This document shows positions 1 to 9,352 of a DNA stretch of 64,000 nt, in pieces (positions within the stretch are counted from its first letter, which is position 1; every line of letters starts with the position of its first letter). Under the pieces are notes generated by a model, which was not told the DNA's origin, did no database searches, and saw only the letters and a program-made list of their open reading frames with translations. Made by a program: the position numbers and the translations under genes. The stretch covers positions 62,001 through 126,000 of the forward strand of contig CAMHSB010000003.1 in the NCBI GenBank assembly GCA_946187695.1. Direction: 5' to 3'. This DNA is from an uncultured Bacteroidales bacterium (GTDB taxonomy: Bacteria; Bacteroidota; Bacteroidia; Bacteroidales; Paludibacteraceae).

Positions 1-108
1 CGTCTCTATCAGGCACTCAAAGACCGCTTGCCAGGAGCTTCTCTTAAAGGAAAGATGATTATCCTATACACCCTTATACGTTTGAAACTCCATTTTTTAA
101 AATCATGA
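1..108 (+). CDS. 3' end of an unrecognised protein (partial)
   Basis: An open frame runs in from the window edge in frame 1 and ends at TGA 106-108. The visible 35 residues are basic and hydrophobic (it contains LPGASLKGKMIILYTLIRLK). The stop overlaps the ATG of the next gene as ATGA, so the two are probably co-translated. There is too little sequence to name a family. Confidence 0.5.
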   Translation, partial: RLYQALKDRLPGASLKGKMIILYTLIRLKLHFLKS

Positions 109-2210
109 AACGATACCTAACGCTTTTGGGCGCTCTGCTGCTCACCATCAGCCTTTTGGCGGCTACCTATTACGCTGCACCGAACGGAAACGGAGACGGT
201 TCCTTCAATAATCCCTGCTCCTTCTCCGCGGGTTTAGGATTACTGCAAAACCCTGGAGATACGCTTTATCTGTTCAGCGGGCAGTACGATTTGTTGACCA
301 CCAATATCCAAAACCTTAACGGTACTGCAGCCAACCGTATCGTCATCTCCGGATACGAAGGAATCAATCGTAGCGGGAAGTATGCAGCCATCCTGGATTT
401 CCGCCAAACGGCCTACGGAAAACGCGGACTCCAAGTACAAAACACTTGTACTTATATCCATATCAAAAACCTGACGCTGCGATACTCAGGCAAGAACAAC
501 CTGATCAACTATGGCAGTTATAACCTCTTTGAAAACCTCGATATCTATGGTTCTGCAGACACCGGTTGTCAGATGAAAAACGGAGGCAACAACATCATTA
601 AGAATGTGGATAGTCACGATAACTTCGACTACGAGACAATGTCCGGTTCGACCGCTAACTTCGGTGAAAATGCCGATGGCTTTGCCGATAAACAGTTCAC
701 CGGCGATGGGAACCACTATATCGGATGTCGTGCATGGAATAACTCCGATGACGGATGGGATTTCTTCCAGCGCGTTAGCTATTCCAATACGATTATCGAG
801 AACTGTGTCTGTTTCACGAATGGTAAGCCCTATTACGACATGCGTAATCACCCGCGTGCAACCGGCGTGGATAAGTCATGGTTCGACTCCAAAGTAGGGA
901 CTACGGTGACCGACCGTTACGGTCAAACCGTCACAATCACGTTAGCCAAATACCCGTGTCAAGGTAACGGTAACGGCTTTAAGATGGGTGGCGGTTATAC
1001 AGATCATAAGCTTCTTGTCCATCATTGTCTCGCCGTAGGCAACTGCGCCCGCGGTTTTGATCAAAACAACAATGACGGAACGATGTGGCTTTATAACAAC
1101 TCTGCATATGCCAATGCCTATAACTATGGCTTCACCACCGCGTACGGCGTCAACACTATTCAAAACTGTATTAGTTTCGCTTCGCAGAACAACGATAGTT
1201 ACAGATCGAAGAATGTCGTAACAATCGATCATAACACATGGAATAACGGCTTCTCTGTTTCGACCGCAGATTTCCGTTCGCTGGACACCACTCTCGTTTT
1301 GGTTCCTCGTAACGGTAACGGAGACCTGCCTGATAATGATTTTATGCATCTTACAGAAGGATCAGGACTTATTGATGCCGGCATAGATGTCAATCTCGGA
1401 TATAACGGGTATGCACCGGATCTCGGATGTTACGAAGCCGCCGGAGAGCACCATGATCCGGAACCGGAAGACACTATCCCTTCCGTTCAGCCCGAAGGCA
1501 GTCACGCGATTGCTTATGTCACCCTTCCCGGAGCCGCAGCGGACAAAGCGCTACTCAGACATCTGCGCCTTAACGACTCCTTATGGATTATCGAGACCGA
1601 TGCCACCGATGCTTCCGTGGATTATAATGCATATGAACTGATTGTTATCAGCCCTACACCCAATTCGTCCGCGGCCGGTTTGGCAACTCTCCGAGATTAC
1701 CAAAAACCGATGGTGCTGCTCAAACCTTTTCTGCTCAAACCAAACGTTTGGTCATGGGGTTCGGCAATCAATACACAGGATTTAAGTATGGCGGTCTCTC
1801 AACCACAGCATCCGCTGTTTCAGGGACTGACCATCACGGATAATCAACTGCAGGTCTTCGCACAATGTAACACCAATGCCGTCACGGCTATCACCGATTG
1901 GACGCTTCCCCAAGGAACACCGCAGACGTTGGCTTCACCGGTATCCCAAACAACTGCCTCATCCGTGGCTATTTTACCCTCTAACATCATTATGATCGGC
2001 GTGTCCGAATACTCTACCACCTATCTCACGACAGACGGCAAACAACTCATCGAGAACGCTATTCTCTATCAACTGGGAGTAGATATACCCACCCGCTACG
2101 AAACAACAAAATCACCCTTCATAAATCAAAAATTCATTCACAATGGAGTGCTCTATATTCAAACAGGCGACGCTGTTTATGACACTTTTGGTCGCCGTAC
2201 TAACCGTTGA
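105..2210 (+). CDS. Secreted PL9-like pectate lyase / parallel beta-helix protein with C-terminal sorting tail
   Basis: 701 aa. Residues 1-19 are a signal peptide (MKRYLTLLGALLLTISLLA). A right-handed beta-helix domain follows to about residue 445. The calcium-site motifs of family PL9 are visible: SHDN near 170, NADGFADKQ near 190 and NNSDDGWDFF near 212. The helix also has GNGFKMGGG near 288, where PL9 enzymes carry the catalytic lysine. Residues 460-670 form a second, unassigned domain. The last 25 residues (FIHNGVLYIQTGDAVYDTFG) resemble a type A T9SS sorting tail, so the protein is likely exported and surface anchored to act on homogalacturonan. A TACGTTTG box at 77-84 lacks a clear -33. 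The 3' end overlaps the next gene by 68 nt in another frame. Confidence 0.85.
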   Translation: MKRYLTLLGALLLTISLLAATYYAAPNGNGDGSFNNPCSFSAGLGLLQNPGDTLYLFSGQYDLLTTNIQNLNGTAANRIVISGYEGINRSGKYAAILDFRQTAYGKRGLQVQNTCTYIHIKNLTLRYSGKNNLINYGSYNLFENLDIYGSADTGCQMKNGGNNIIKNVDSHDNFDYETMSGSTANFGENADGFADKQFTGDGNHYIGCRAWNNSDDGWDFFQRVSYSNTIIENCVCFTNGKPYYDMRNHPRATGVDKSWFDSKVGTTVTDRYGQTVTITLAKYPCQGNGNGFKMGGGYTDHKLLVHHCLAVGNCARGFDQNNNDGTMWLYNNSAYANAYNYGFTTAYGVNTIQNCISFASQNNDSYRSKNVVTIDHNTWNNGFSVSTADFRSLDTTLVLVPRNGNGDLPDNDFMHLTEGSGLIDAGIDVNLGYNGYAPDLGCYEAAGEHHDPEPEDTIPSVQPEGSHAIAYVTLPGAAADKALLRHLRLNDSLWIIETDATDASVDYNAYELIVISPTPNSSAAGLATLRDYQKPMVLLKPFLLKPNVWSWGSAINTQDLSMAVSQPQHPLFQGLTITDNQLQVFAQCNTNAVTAITDWTLPQGTPQTLASPVSQTTASSVAILPSNIIMIGVSEYSTTYLTTDGKQLIENAILYQLGVDIPTRYETTKSPFINQKFIHNGVLYIQTGDAVYDTFGRRTNR

Positions 2211-3855
2211 TGCGCAAGATGCACAGTATCAGGACATTCACTACACCGTTGATGAGAACCATCTGACGGCAGAGGTTGCGTTGAATCCCAAAGCCGGTGG
2301 TGAAATTCTCATTCCTCAGACCATTGTCGTAGGGCAACATTCCTACACTGTCATTGCCATAGGCGATAAAGCGTTCAAGGGGTGCAAGAGTCTCACGAAC
2401 ATCGTGTTGCCTCGCACCATCCAACGGGTGTACCGTTCGGCATTCGACGGCACGGGTATTATGCTCGACAAAACCAATTGGGTTGACGGATGTCTATGGA
2501 TTGACTCTATACTCATTGCCACGGACAAGACTATTAAGCCGCGATTCATCGTACCCGAAGGAACCCGACTCATTGCTGCTGGTGCGTTCCAAGGTAATAA
2601 AGCCATCCAACGTGTCGAACTGCCCACTTGCATCTCACGCATCGACCATGAGACGTTCCGTGACTGCAAGAACCTGCAGAAAGTTGTTATCCCCACCACT
2701 ATCACTTCCATCGGCGAGGATGCCTTTACCGGTTGCGGAATCTATCTCAATGAGAAGAAATGGAAAAAAGGAGCGTTCATTATTGACGACTGCCTGATTG
2801 CCACCAACAACGACCTGCCGGCGAAATATATTTTCAAGAACAAGCTCCCCATCCGCTTGATCGCTGAGCGGGCTTTTGCCAATCGCAAGAACCTCAAATC
2901 GGTAACCATTCCTGAAACGGTCACAGCTATCCCGACGGCTGCGTTCTACCAATGCGAGAATCTGACGGACGTCATCATTCCCGCTTCTGTTCGCAGTGTC
3001 GGTAACTTTGCTTTTTATAACTGTCCGCTCCTTAAGAACGCCCTTTTGCCACGTGATCTCGAATCACTCGGAGCAGGTGTTTTCTATGGTTGCGTTAACC
3101 TCAAGGAGCAGATTCTGAGTGACAAAATAGAAGTACTTGAACGCGCACTGTTCTTCTCTTGTCGTGGTCTTAAAGCCATTACCCTTCCTGCGCATTTAAA
3201 GCGCATCGATGCCGGCGTCTTTGCAGGATGTTCCAATATCGAGTCCATCGAACTGCCCCCCACCCTCAATTATTTGGGAGAACAGGCTTTCGCAGGTTGT
3301 GCGACATTACGCAAGATCGTTATTCCTGCCGGCATCAATGCACTCCCCAAGCAGGCATTCCAAGGTTGTACGCGTCTTTACCGTATCGACCTGCCGGATG
3401 GACTGTATGCCATCGGAGATGAAGCTCTCGACGGTTGCCTGGCACTGGAAAAGATTAACATCCCTATCTCCACATTCCGTATCGGCGTGCGGGCGTTCCG
3501 TAACTGCCAACAACTGCGCGGCATCGCACTCGTCAATCATATCCATATGATTGAAGAGGAAGCGTTCATCGAATGTAAGATGCTCGAAGAAGTCCAACTG
3601 CCGGCATCTGTCCAACGACTCCAAAGCGGTGCCTTCGCGCATTGCATCAACCTGCAGAAAGTGACACTCAACGCATCTCTCAAGCATATCGAAGACGGGG
3701 CCTTTTATAACTGCCGCAGCTTACGCGAGGTACAATGGAACGACAGTCTCAAGACCATCGGAGCGGAAGCATTTATGGATTGCAAATACTTACGGACGCC
3801 GGTATTGGCGCCCGCAGTAGAGGTTGGTAAGAATGCGTTTAAAAACTGCCGTTGA
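2143..3855 (+). CDS. BspA-like leucine-rich repeat (LRR_5) secreted protein
   Basis: 570 aa. A signal peptide (MECSIFKQATLFMTLLVAVL, cleavage near DAQDA) is followed by about 20 TpLRR/LRR_5 repeats of the type IPxxVxxIGxxAFxxCxxL, filling the protein to its last residues (FKNCR). Such proteins are exported surface adhesins or binding proteins; no catalytic residues are expected. ATG 2143 lies inside the upstream PL9 gene. The next in-frame ATG (2179) would leave a signal peptide without a basic residue, so 2143 is preferred. It ends with no sorting tail after the repeats. Its TGA (3853-3855) abuts the stop of the convergent gene with no intergenic base. Confidence 0.88.
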   Translation: MECSIFKQATLFMTLLVAVLTVDAQDAQYQDIHYTVDENHLTAEVALNPKAGGEILIPQTIVVGQHSYTVIAIGDKAFKGCKSLTNIVLPRTIQRVYRSAFDGTGIMLDKTNWVDGCLWIDSILIATDKTIKPRFIVPEGTRLIAAGAFQGNKAIQRVELPTCISRIDHETFRDCKNLQKVVIPTTITSIGEDAFTGCGIYLNEKKWKKGAFIIDDCLIATNNDLPAKYIFKNKLPIRLIAERAFANRKNLKSVTIPETVTAIPTAAFYQCENLTDVIIPASVRSVGNFAFYNCPLLKNALLPRDLESLGAGVFYGCVNLKEQILSDKIEVLERALFFSCRGLKAITLPAHLKRIDAGVFAGCSNIESIELPPTLNYLGEQAFAGCATLRKIVIPAGINALPKQAFQGCTRLYRIDLPDGLYAIGDEALDGCLALEKINIPISTFRIGVRAFRNCQQLRGIALVNHIHMIEEEAFIECKMLEEVQLPASVQRLQSGAFAHCINLQKVTLNASLKHIEDGAFYNCRSLREVQWNDSLKTIGAEAFMDCKYLRTPVLAPAVEVGKNAFKNCR

Positions 3856-4734
3856 TCACTTGATCGGCAAGAGGCTGATGAACTGATAATTCACCTGCTC
3901 GCCCATATCCATTACCATGTAATACGGATCCGGTTCGGCATCCGTACTTGAGTCTACGGTGATATAATGCACCTTGCCATAGTCCGTTACTTCACGGCTA
4001 TGGTCATGCCCGCATATATAAAACTTCACACCGGCTTCCGTCAAAACAGATGTCAACTCATAGGTCTCTTCCAATGAGAGATTGGACGTGTGACCTTGCG
4101 AGTTGTCCTGTTTAAACAAGTGTGTGTGGGAAAAGACAATCATATGGCGATAACCCGCGCCTTTCTTTTGAGCCAACAACTCCTTCAACCACCTCATCTG
4201 ATCCGTTCCTAACGTACCTTCCGAAGTATCCAGGCATATGTACAGGTCCAGCAAATCCTTGCCGTTGCGGGTATCGAACCAATAGGTCGAACTGCCATAA
4301 TATTTTTGCCAGTTATGCCATTGGTTAAAGTAGATATCGTGATTGCCGCAGGTCATAAAAATGGTATCCTTACGATTCGTCATCACGCCCTCCAAATGTA
4401 AGATGCTATCTGCATGGGGAAAATAGCCTTGTGCATTAATCAAGTCTCCCAGATACAGGCACATATGCGGCATCGTATCAGCCTTATAGAGGTGAATGAA
4501 CTTTGCCAATCCGTAATGCGTAGAGTCGATATGACTGTCCGTGCAAACGAAAATACGGTAATTCTTCGGCATCTGTAGGTGCACTACACCCACCGAATCG
4601 CTGAAATGACGCGATTCCTTAAAACGTTGCGCAATCTCCGGACTCGTGCCGTTGATCATACCTATCATATCGTAGTTGGGGTTACATGCCACACATGCGA
4701 GCCCCAATAATGCCATATAGTATATCTTTTTCAT
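3856..4734 (-). CDS. Calcineurin-like metallophosphoesterase lipoprotein
   Basis: 292 aa. The N-terminus has a signal peptide and a lipobox-like segment (LLGLACVAC), so the protein is probably lipid anchored in the envelope. All blocks of the binuclear metallophosphoesterase fold are present: TDSHID near 66, LGDLI near 95, GNHDIYF near 131, the SHTH histidines near 204 and GHDHSRE near 244. The substrate cannot be told. The gene follows the beta-barrel gene with a 3-nt gap and is probably co-transcribed. Its stop codon abuts that of the LRR gene, so no separate terminator fits between them. Confidence 0.88.
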   Translation of the reverse strand: MKKIYYMALLGLACVACNPNYDMIGMINGTSPEIAQRFKESRHFSDSVGVVHLQMPKNYRIFVCTDSHIDSTHYGLAKFIHLYKADTMPHMCLYLGDLINAQGYFPHADSILHLEGVMTNRKDTIFMTCGNHDIYFNQWHNWQKYYGSSTYWFDTRNGKDLLDLYICLDTSEGTLGTDQMRWLKELLAQKKGAGYRHMIVFSHTHLFKQDNSQGHTSNLSLEETYELTSVLTEAGVKFYICGHDHSREVTDYGKVHYITVDSSTDAEPDPYYMVMDMGEQVNYQFISLLPIK

Positions 4735-4737
4735 AGT

Positions 4738-5478
4738 TTAGAACTGATAAGTGAACCCTGCACGCAGGTAAGCTGCGTAAAAAGTAGCGTTCAAGTGAAA
4801 CATACCCGTTATCTTCATCTGACCGTCCAAGTGTACACGCCAATGATCATCGATATCGTAGCGACCACCTAACAGAAACATAGGTTGCCACATCCGCTCC
4901 ATCTGCCAATCATCTTTATTACTCAACCCGACAGAGATGTTCCAGTTATTCGTTTGCGGACGGCAGAAAACTTCCAAACGATACAGCAGGTTAAACGGCT
5001 CCGCCTGATACTTATCCGTCGAGTGCCAATCATAATCCCAACTGTCCATTACACGGGCAAAACCACCGATCTGCACCGATACATAGTCAAAACGCCACCC
5101 CACGGACAAAGCCGCACAATAATCGCTCATCCGATTGCGCATCACAGCTTTACACAACAACTCCGTCTCAGCAAACAACTGTCCTACCGGCAGGTCTATC
5201 GTCGGTCGCAACACCACCGCTCCGGTAAATACATTCGCAGACTGGTACTGCATCCGAGCATCAAGTTGTACGTTCTTAACAACCGGCATATGCGCCATTA
5301 CGTCCACATTCGCCATATGCTCCCAAGTTCGGTTATACGCATACTCTGCCGCGAAGGACACACTATAACGTTCCTCTCCAAAGCCACGTAAGTTATGCCC
5401 GCCGTCGATGGAGATATACTCCTTCGCGCCTAACGGCAATGCCAACAGCAGCACACCTAAAAGGAAAAATTTCTTCAT
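4738..5478 (-). CDS. Predicted outer-membrane beta-barrel protein, unknown function
   Basis: 246 aa. The signal peptide (MKKFFLLGVLLLALPLGA) is followed by alternating amphipathic strands rich in Tyr and Trp, and the last residue is Phe (AYLRAGFTYQF), the usual end of an outer-membrane barrel substrate of BAM. It has no plug or enzyme motif. It lies 3 nt upstream of the phosphoesterase lipoprotein gene and 17 nt downstream of mutS2 on the same strand. I do not recognise a named family. Confidence 0.7.
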   Translation of the reverse strand: MKKFFLLGVLLLALPLGAKEYISIDGGHNLRGFGEERYSVSFAAEYAYNRTWEHMANVDVMAHMPVVKNVQLDARMQYQSANVFTGAVVLRPTIDLPVGQLFAETELLCKAVMRNRMSDYCAALSVGWRFDYVSVQIGGFARVMDSWDYDWHSTDKYQAEPFNLLYRLEVFCRPQTNNWNISVGLSNKDDWQMERMWQPMFLLGGRYDIDDHWRVHLDGQMKITGMFHLNATFYAAYLRAGFTYQF

Positions 5479-5495
5479 ATGTAAAATTTTATAAT

Positions 5496-7769
5496 CTAAA
5501 TTTTGACCACCGTTAATCCCGCACCACCATGATTCACGTCTCCGTCCCCGAAATCCAAAGACACTAATCCGCGTTTACGGCGTTGTCTATTCAAGTTATT
5601 CAGGTAATCACGCGTCAACTGTTTCAATGCGCCTGTACCTGTGCCATGCAGAATAGTCACCTCTCCCGCACCTACCATCAAGGCATCGTCCATATATGCA
5701 ATCAGTTTCTCCAGGGCCTCATCAGCACGATAACCCCTCAAATCCAAGGTGCGCACGAAAGACAAGGTGCGCTGACGAACGATAGAAGCGGTAGAAGAAG
5801 GCGCAACAGGAACAGTGTTCTTCAGCACCTTCAGATCTTTAAAGTCTTTAAGCGCCTTCGGTTTCCCTACTTGCTCTTTCATAGCTTCTACCTTGGCGCG
5901 TGCCTCTTTGGTCTTTTGTTTATCCGCCTTCGCTTCTTTTATCTCGCGAATAGTGCGTTCAATCGTCGCATTGGATTGCTGTAACAACTCAGCTGCCTCT
6001 TGGCGCGCTTGTTCCAAGATCGCTTTCTTCTGCTGTTTGACCCCTGCCAAACGCTCTTCATAGTCGGCTATCTTCGCCTCCAGTGCTTTCTCTTTTTGAC
6101 GTATCGCCTGACGCTTATTCTCCCAGTACCGCTTGTCTCGCGCGATATCCTGCAGCTGCTTGTCGTAGTCGATATGTTCTTCACCTACCAGTTCCGTTGC
6201 GTATTGGATGATGGACTCTCCCAACCCGGTCTGACGAGCTATTTCGATGGCAAACGAACTGCCGGCTTGACCTATCGATAACTGAAACAGCGGACGCATC
6301 TGACCGCGGTCATATAGCATCGCACCATTCACCACCCCTTCCGTCTCTTCGGCAAAATGCTTTAGGTTCGTGTAGTGCGTGGTAATAATACCGAAAACCT
6401 GCTTCTGCACCAATTCCTTTAATATCGCCTCGGCAATCGCCCCACCTATCAACGGTTCGGTACCCGTTCCCATCTCATCAATAAGAATCAGGCTCCGCTC
6501 ATCCGCTTGTCTCACGAACGCCCGCATGTTTCGCAGGTGCGATGAATAGGTCGATAACTCATCCTGTATCGATTGTTCGTCTCCGATATCAATCATTAGC
6601 TGCTCAAACAAACCGGCCCTACTCTGTTCCGCTACCGGCACTAAGAGCCCGCATTGTAGCATGTATTGCAGCAAAGCCACCGTCTTCAGGCATACCGACT
6701 TACCTCCGGCATTAGGACCGGAAATAACAAGCATTCGGTTGGCCGCACGATTAAGTCGTATCGTCAGCGGCACCACGGTCTTGCCTTGCGGCGCATAGTG
6801 CAACCATAACACCGGATGACGGGCTTCCGACCATTCCAAAAGCGGCTCATTAATCAACTCCGGACGAATTGCATGCAGCGTTTGCGCCAGACTCACTTTA
6901 GCACGCAAAAAATCCACTTCTGCCAACATTCGTTGACTGGCCAGAATCAAATCCGTATTCGGTCGCAGACTATCCGTCACAGCGGTGAGGATTCGTAAGC
7001 GTTCACGACGTTCCGCACCTTCCAACTCACGGATATGATTGTTGGCATCCACCACCTGTTGTGGTTCAATATACACCGTCTTACCCGTTGCGGACTCGTC
7101 ATGCACGATACCGCCAACCTTCCGTTTGAAAGCCGGTGATACCGGAATCACCAATCGCCCTTCACGGAGCGTCGGTGCCGCATCCGCTTCTACAAATCCG
7201 TCTGCTTTTGCCTGGCGTAATATAGATGCCAACGTTCGTCCTACCGAACCCTGCAGGTTGGTCATTTCCCTGCGAATACGCGCCAACTCAGGAGAAGCAT
7301 TATCTGCTAACTTACCATATCGATCTAAGATACGGTCTATCTCTTTGACTAAAGAACTCAGATGATTCGGAACACTCTGGTTATTCAGATTGTTCGGAAG
7401 TTCCTTGAGCAATGCGTACTTAGCTTCATCCAGTTCGCTAAAGAACCGCTCCAACTCTACCGCATAGGAAAGTGTCTTACGCAAATCATCCAGTTCGGCT
7501 TCGTCCAGAAACAAACCCGCAATACGGATACGCGCAATCCCTTCGCGCATGTCGCGGATATCGCCAAGCGGGAAAGTCAGCATCGGATCGGATTCCGCTG
7601 CACGCATCTGATCCGTCAACAGCAACAATCGGCACACCGTGTCGTAGTCCGTCTCCATCTGCATCGCCTCCACCCGCTCACGACCTAAGGTCGAAGTACA
7701 ACGACGATTCAACTCCTCACGGATAACCGTGAAGTCAATCTTTTGCTCTATGTTATTCGGATAAAACAA
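5496..7769 (-). CDS. mutS2: MutS2 endonuclease / ribosome-collision-type ATPase
   Basis: 757 aa. MutS-type core and lever regions are followed by an ABC ATPase with Walker A GPNAGGKS near 352, Walker B-like LILIDEMGTGTE near 427, a long coiled coil (about 510-630) and a C-terminal Smr domain (LDLRGYRADEA, HGTGTGALK). MutS2 proteins bind branched DNA and, in Bacillus, collided ribosomes. The start is TTG 7769, because the only in-frame upstream stop is that of the preceding gene 9 nt away; the N-terminus LFYPNNIEQKI matches the usual family start. Residues KALKDFKDLKVLKN come from a 9-bp word array (5820-5861). Confidence 0.95.
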   Translation of the reverse strand: MFYPNNIEQKIDFTVIREELNRRCTSTLGRERVEAMQMETDYDTVCRLLLLTDQMRAAESDPMLTFPLGDIRDMREGIARIRIAGLFLDEAELDDLRKTLSYAVELERFFSELDEAKYALLKELPNNLNNQSVPNHLSSLVKEIDRILDRYGKLADNASPELARIRREMTNLQGSVGRTLASILRQAKADGFVEADAAPTLREGRLVIPVSPAFKRKVGGIVHDESATGKTVYIEPQQVVDANNHIRELEGAERRERLRILTAVTDSLRPNTDLILASQRMLAEVDFLRAKVSLAQTLHAIRPELINEPLLEWSEARHPVLWLHYAPQGKTVVPLTIRLNRAANRMLVISGPNAGGKSVCLKTVALLQYMLQCGLLVPVAEQSRAGLFEQLMIDIGDEQSIQDELSTYSSHLRNMRAFVRQADERSLILIDEMGTGTEPLIGGAIAEAILKELVQKQVFGIITTHYTNLKHFAEETEGVVNGAMLYDRGQMRPLFQLSIGQAGSSFAIEIARQTGLGESIIQYATELVGEEHIDYDKQLQDIARDKRYWENKRQAIRQKEKALEAKIADYEERLAGVKQQKKAILEQARQEAAELLQQSNATIERTIREIKEAKADKQKTKEARAKVEAMKEQVGKPKALKDFKDLKVLKNTVPVAPSSTASIVRQRTLSFVRTLDLRGYRADEALEKLIAYMDDALMVGAGEVTILHGTGTGALKQLTRDYLNNLNRQRRKRGLVSLDFGDGDVNHGGAGLTVVKI
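5820..5861. repeat. 9-bp word array inside mutS2
   Basis: Imperfect tandem units CTTCAGCAC, CTTCAGATC, TTTAAAGTC, TTTAAGCGC, CTTCGG. The array is translated in frame as a Lys/Leu-rich linker between the coiled coil and the Smr domain. Confidence 0.6.
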
Positions 7770-7778
7770 GTCAACGAA

Positions 7779-8072
7779 TTAACCCAAAATACGACAATCA
7801 CGTATCGCCTTGGCGCCTACCGCTTCATTCAACTTACGTACCATCTCAAAGCGGTTCTCAAACAACTGCGTCTTAAGCGCCGCGGAGTTAACGCGCACAT
7901 ACAACATCCCGTCACGCACCTCTACACTTCGCGTGAGACGAGTAACGACATCCCCCATCACTTGTGGCCACACTTCCTCGATCTGTACATCCAGCACAGA
8001 CTGTTCCAAGCCGCTCTCTCTCAAATAAGAGACCAGCGCATCGGAAATAGATTGTGTCTTAGCGGAAGTCAT
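7779..8072 (-). CDS. DUF721 / DciA-like protein
   Basis: 97 aa, a usual size for the short Bacteroidetes DUF721 proteins. The pattern (VWPQVMGDVVTRLTRSVEVRDG then LYVRVNSAALKTQLFENR) matches DciA, the widespread loader of the replicative helicase DnaB; the function here is by family only. It starts at ATG 8072 inside the 3' end of the glucosaminidase gene (14-nt overlap). It is in the same frame as mutS2, 9 nt upstream of its TTG start, so coupled translation is likely. Confidence 0.8.
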   Translation of the reverse strand: MTSAKTQSISDALVSYLRESGLEQSVLDVQIEEVWPQVMGDVVTRLTRSVEVRDGMLYVRVNSAALKTQLFENRFEMVRKLNEAVGAKAIRDCRILG

Positions 8073-9114
8073 TCTCCTGCTTCACTTTACGAAGATAGAT
8101 ACGTTGCCGAGTACGGAAAGAACGAATCTGAGGATCCAGTTCATTCAGTTTCTGAATCGCTTCAAGCGATACTCCTTCCTCTTGCGACAACTGCCATACC
8201 GACAGTCCTGTATGCGTCCAGACAAAATCTTTATTGCCCACATTCTTCTTGGCAGACAGATAGATACGGTCTCCCGGCATCAACTCACGTCCCAGGGCAT
8301 CGTTATCTTCGCGCAAATCACGCTCGCGCACGTTCAAACGGAACGCCACGTTCGCGTACGTGTCACCCTCACGCGCAAGCACATAAGCCACACCGTTATA
8401 GCGTTTCTTGGGGTGCATAATCAAAAAACTATCGCGCTCCTCTTTGGCCGTCAGTGGCACTACATACTCCGGTTCGGGATCGTTATGGATAACCATAATC
8501 GGCTCTGAACGACGAACCACTTCTGCCTTCAAAGGACGCTTTCTCTCCGGCATTGCCTGCGCTGCAGCAGCTCCTGCAACTGCGGCTCCACCGGCTGCGA
8601 TATGTTCTTTCGACGCGGCAGCCAAGGTATCAAGACGATAATCTTCAATGATCTTGATCAACTTCGGCGCATAGTTCGGATCGGTGGCATAACCGCAGGC
8701 TTTCAAACGGTACGCCCAACCCTCATAGTCCGCAATCGCAATCTCAAAACAGGTCGTGTAACGCGGGCGCTGGAGAAACAACGCATGATCCTTAAAAGAC
8801 TCCGCAGCGTTACCATACTGACGGAAACAATCGCCTTTACGGTCATCATCTTTGTAATACACACCGCCAAACCACTCATTCGTACACTTGATTCCGAAAT
8901 GGTTGTTTGCATTCACGGCTAACTCACTCTGGCCGGCACCCGATTCTAACAGTGCCTGCGCCATGATAATCGAAGCCGGTATACCATAGTCCTTTTGATT
9001 CTCTACCACCGTCGATTTCCATTGGTCAATATACGCCAAATACGCTGTGTTCTGTTTCTGTGCCGCCAGCGTCATCGTAACACCCAATGCGGCGAAAATT
9101 ATTGCTTTTCTCAT
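8059..9114 (-). CDS. Secreted glucosaminidase (GH73-like) with two LysM domains
   Basis: 351 aa. A signal peptide (MRKAIIFAALGVTMTLAAQ) is followed by a glucosaminidase domain (about 25-165) with the catalytic-glutamate segment ALLESGAGQSEL, then a spacer and two LysM-type peptidoglycan-binding repeats (about 240-285 and 300-345, ending DRIYLSAKK and QRIYLRKV). It probably hydrolyses peptidoglycan glycan strands in the periplasm during growth or division. A promoter (9170-9200, minus) lies 55 nt upstream and interlocks with the rplU promoter. The end overlaps the DciA-like gene by 14 nt. Confidence 0.9.
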   Translation of the reverse strand: MRKAIIFAALGVTMTLAAQKQNTAYLAYIDQWKSTVVENQKDYGIPASIIMAQALLESGAGQSELAVNANNHFGIKCTNEWFGGVYYKDDDRKGDCFRQYGNAAESFKDHALFLQRPRYTTCFEIAIADYEGWAYRLKACGYATDPNYAPKLIKIIEDYRLDTLAAASKEHIAAGGAAVAGAAAAQAMPERKRPLKAEVVRRSEPIMVIHNDPEPEYVVPLTAKEERDSFLIMHPKKRYNGVAYVLAREGDTYANVAFRLNVRERDLREDNDALGRELMPGDRIYLSAKKNVGNKDFVWTHTGLSVWQLSQEEGVSLEAIQKLNELDPQIRSFRTRQRIYLRKVKQENDFR

Positions 9115-9169
9115 ATTCTTAAACGTTCTATTTTGCTCAATTCAGGCATCATTTTTCAAAAAAACGCTG

Positions 9170-9200
9170 CAAAGTTACAAAAAAATTTGCACATATCAAA
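9170..9200 (-). promoter_or_regulatory. Promoter of the glucosaminidase-dciA-mutS2 operon
   Basis: Read on the minus strand: TTTG (9200-9197), 19 nt, TAACTTTG (9177-9170). It overlaps the divergent rplU promoter. Confidence 0.7.
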
Positions 9201-9217
9201 AAAAAAGTGTAATTTTG
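9186..9217 (+). promoter_or_regulatory. Promoter of rplU-rpmA-serS
   Basis: TTTG 9186-9189, 20 nt, TAATTTTG 9210-9217. It leaves a leader of about 130 nt before rplU, long enough for autoregulation, though no known leader motif was recognised. Confidence 0.8.
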
Positions 9218-9352
9218 CACGCTTTTTTCGTCGAAAGCAGTAATGCTTGAGAAAAAATAGCAATTTATGCTTTTCGCGGATAGGCTTAGATTAAGTTCTC
9301 GTCAGAGTACGGGACGCCGCACCGCCCTAATTAAAAATACAGTATTGTACAC

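Noticed and set aside
69..90. TACGTTTG box as a full promoter for the first PL9 gene
   Set aside because: The -33 position does not match and the site lies inside the upstream reading frame, so it was not listed as a promoter.
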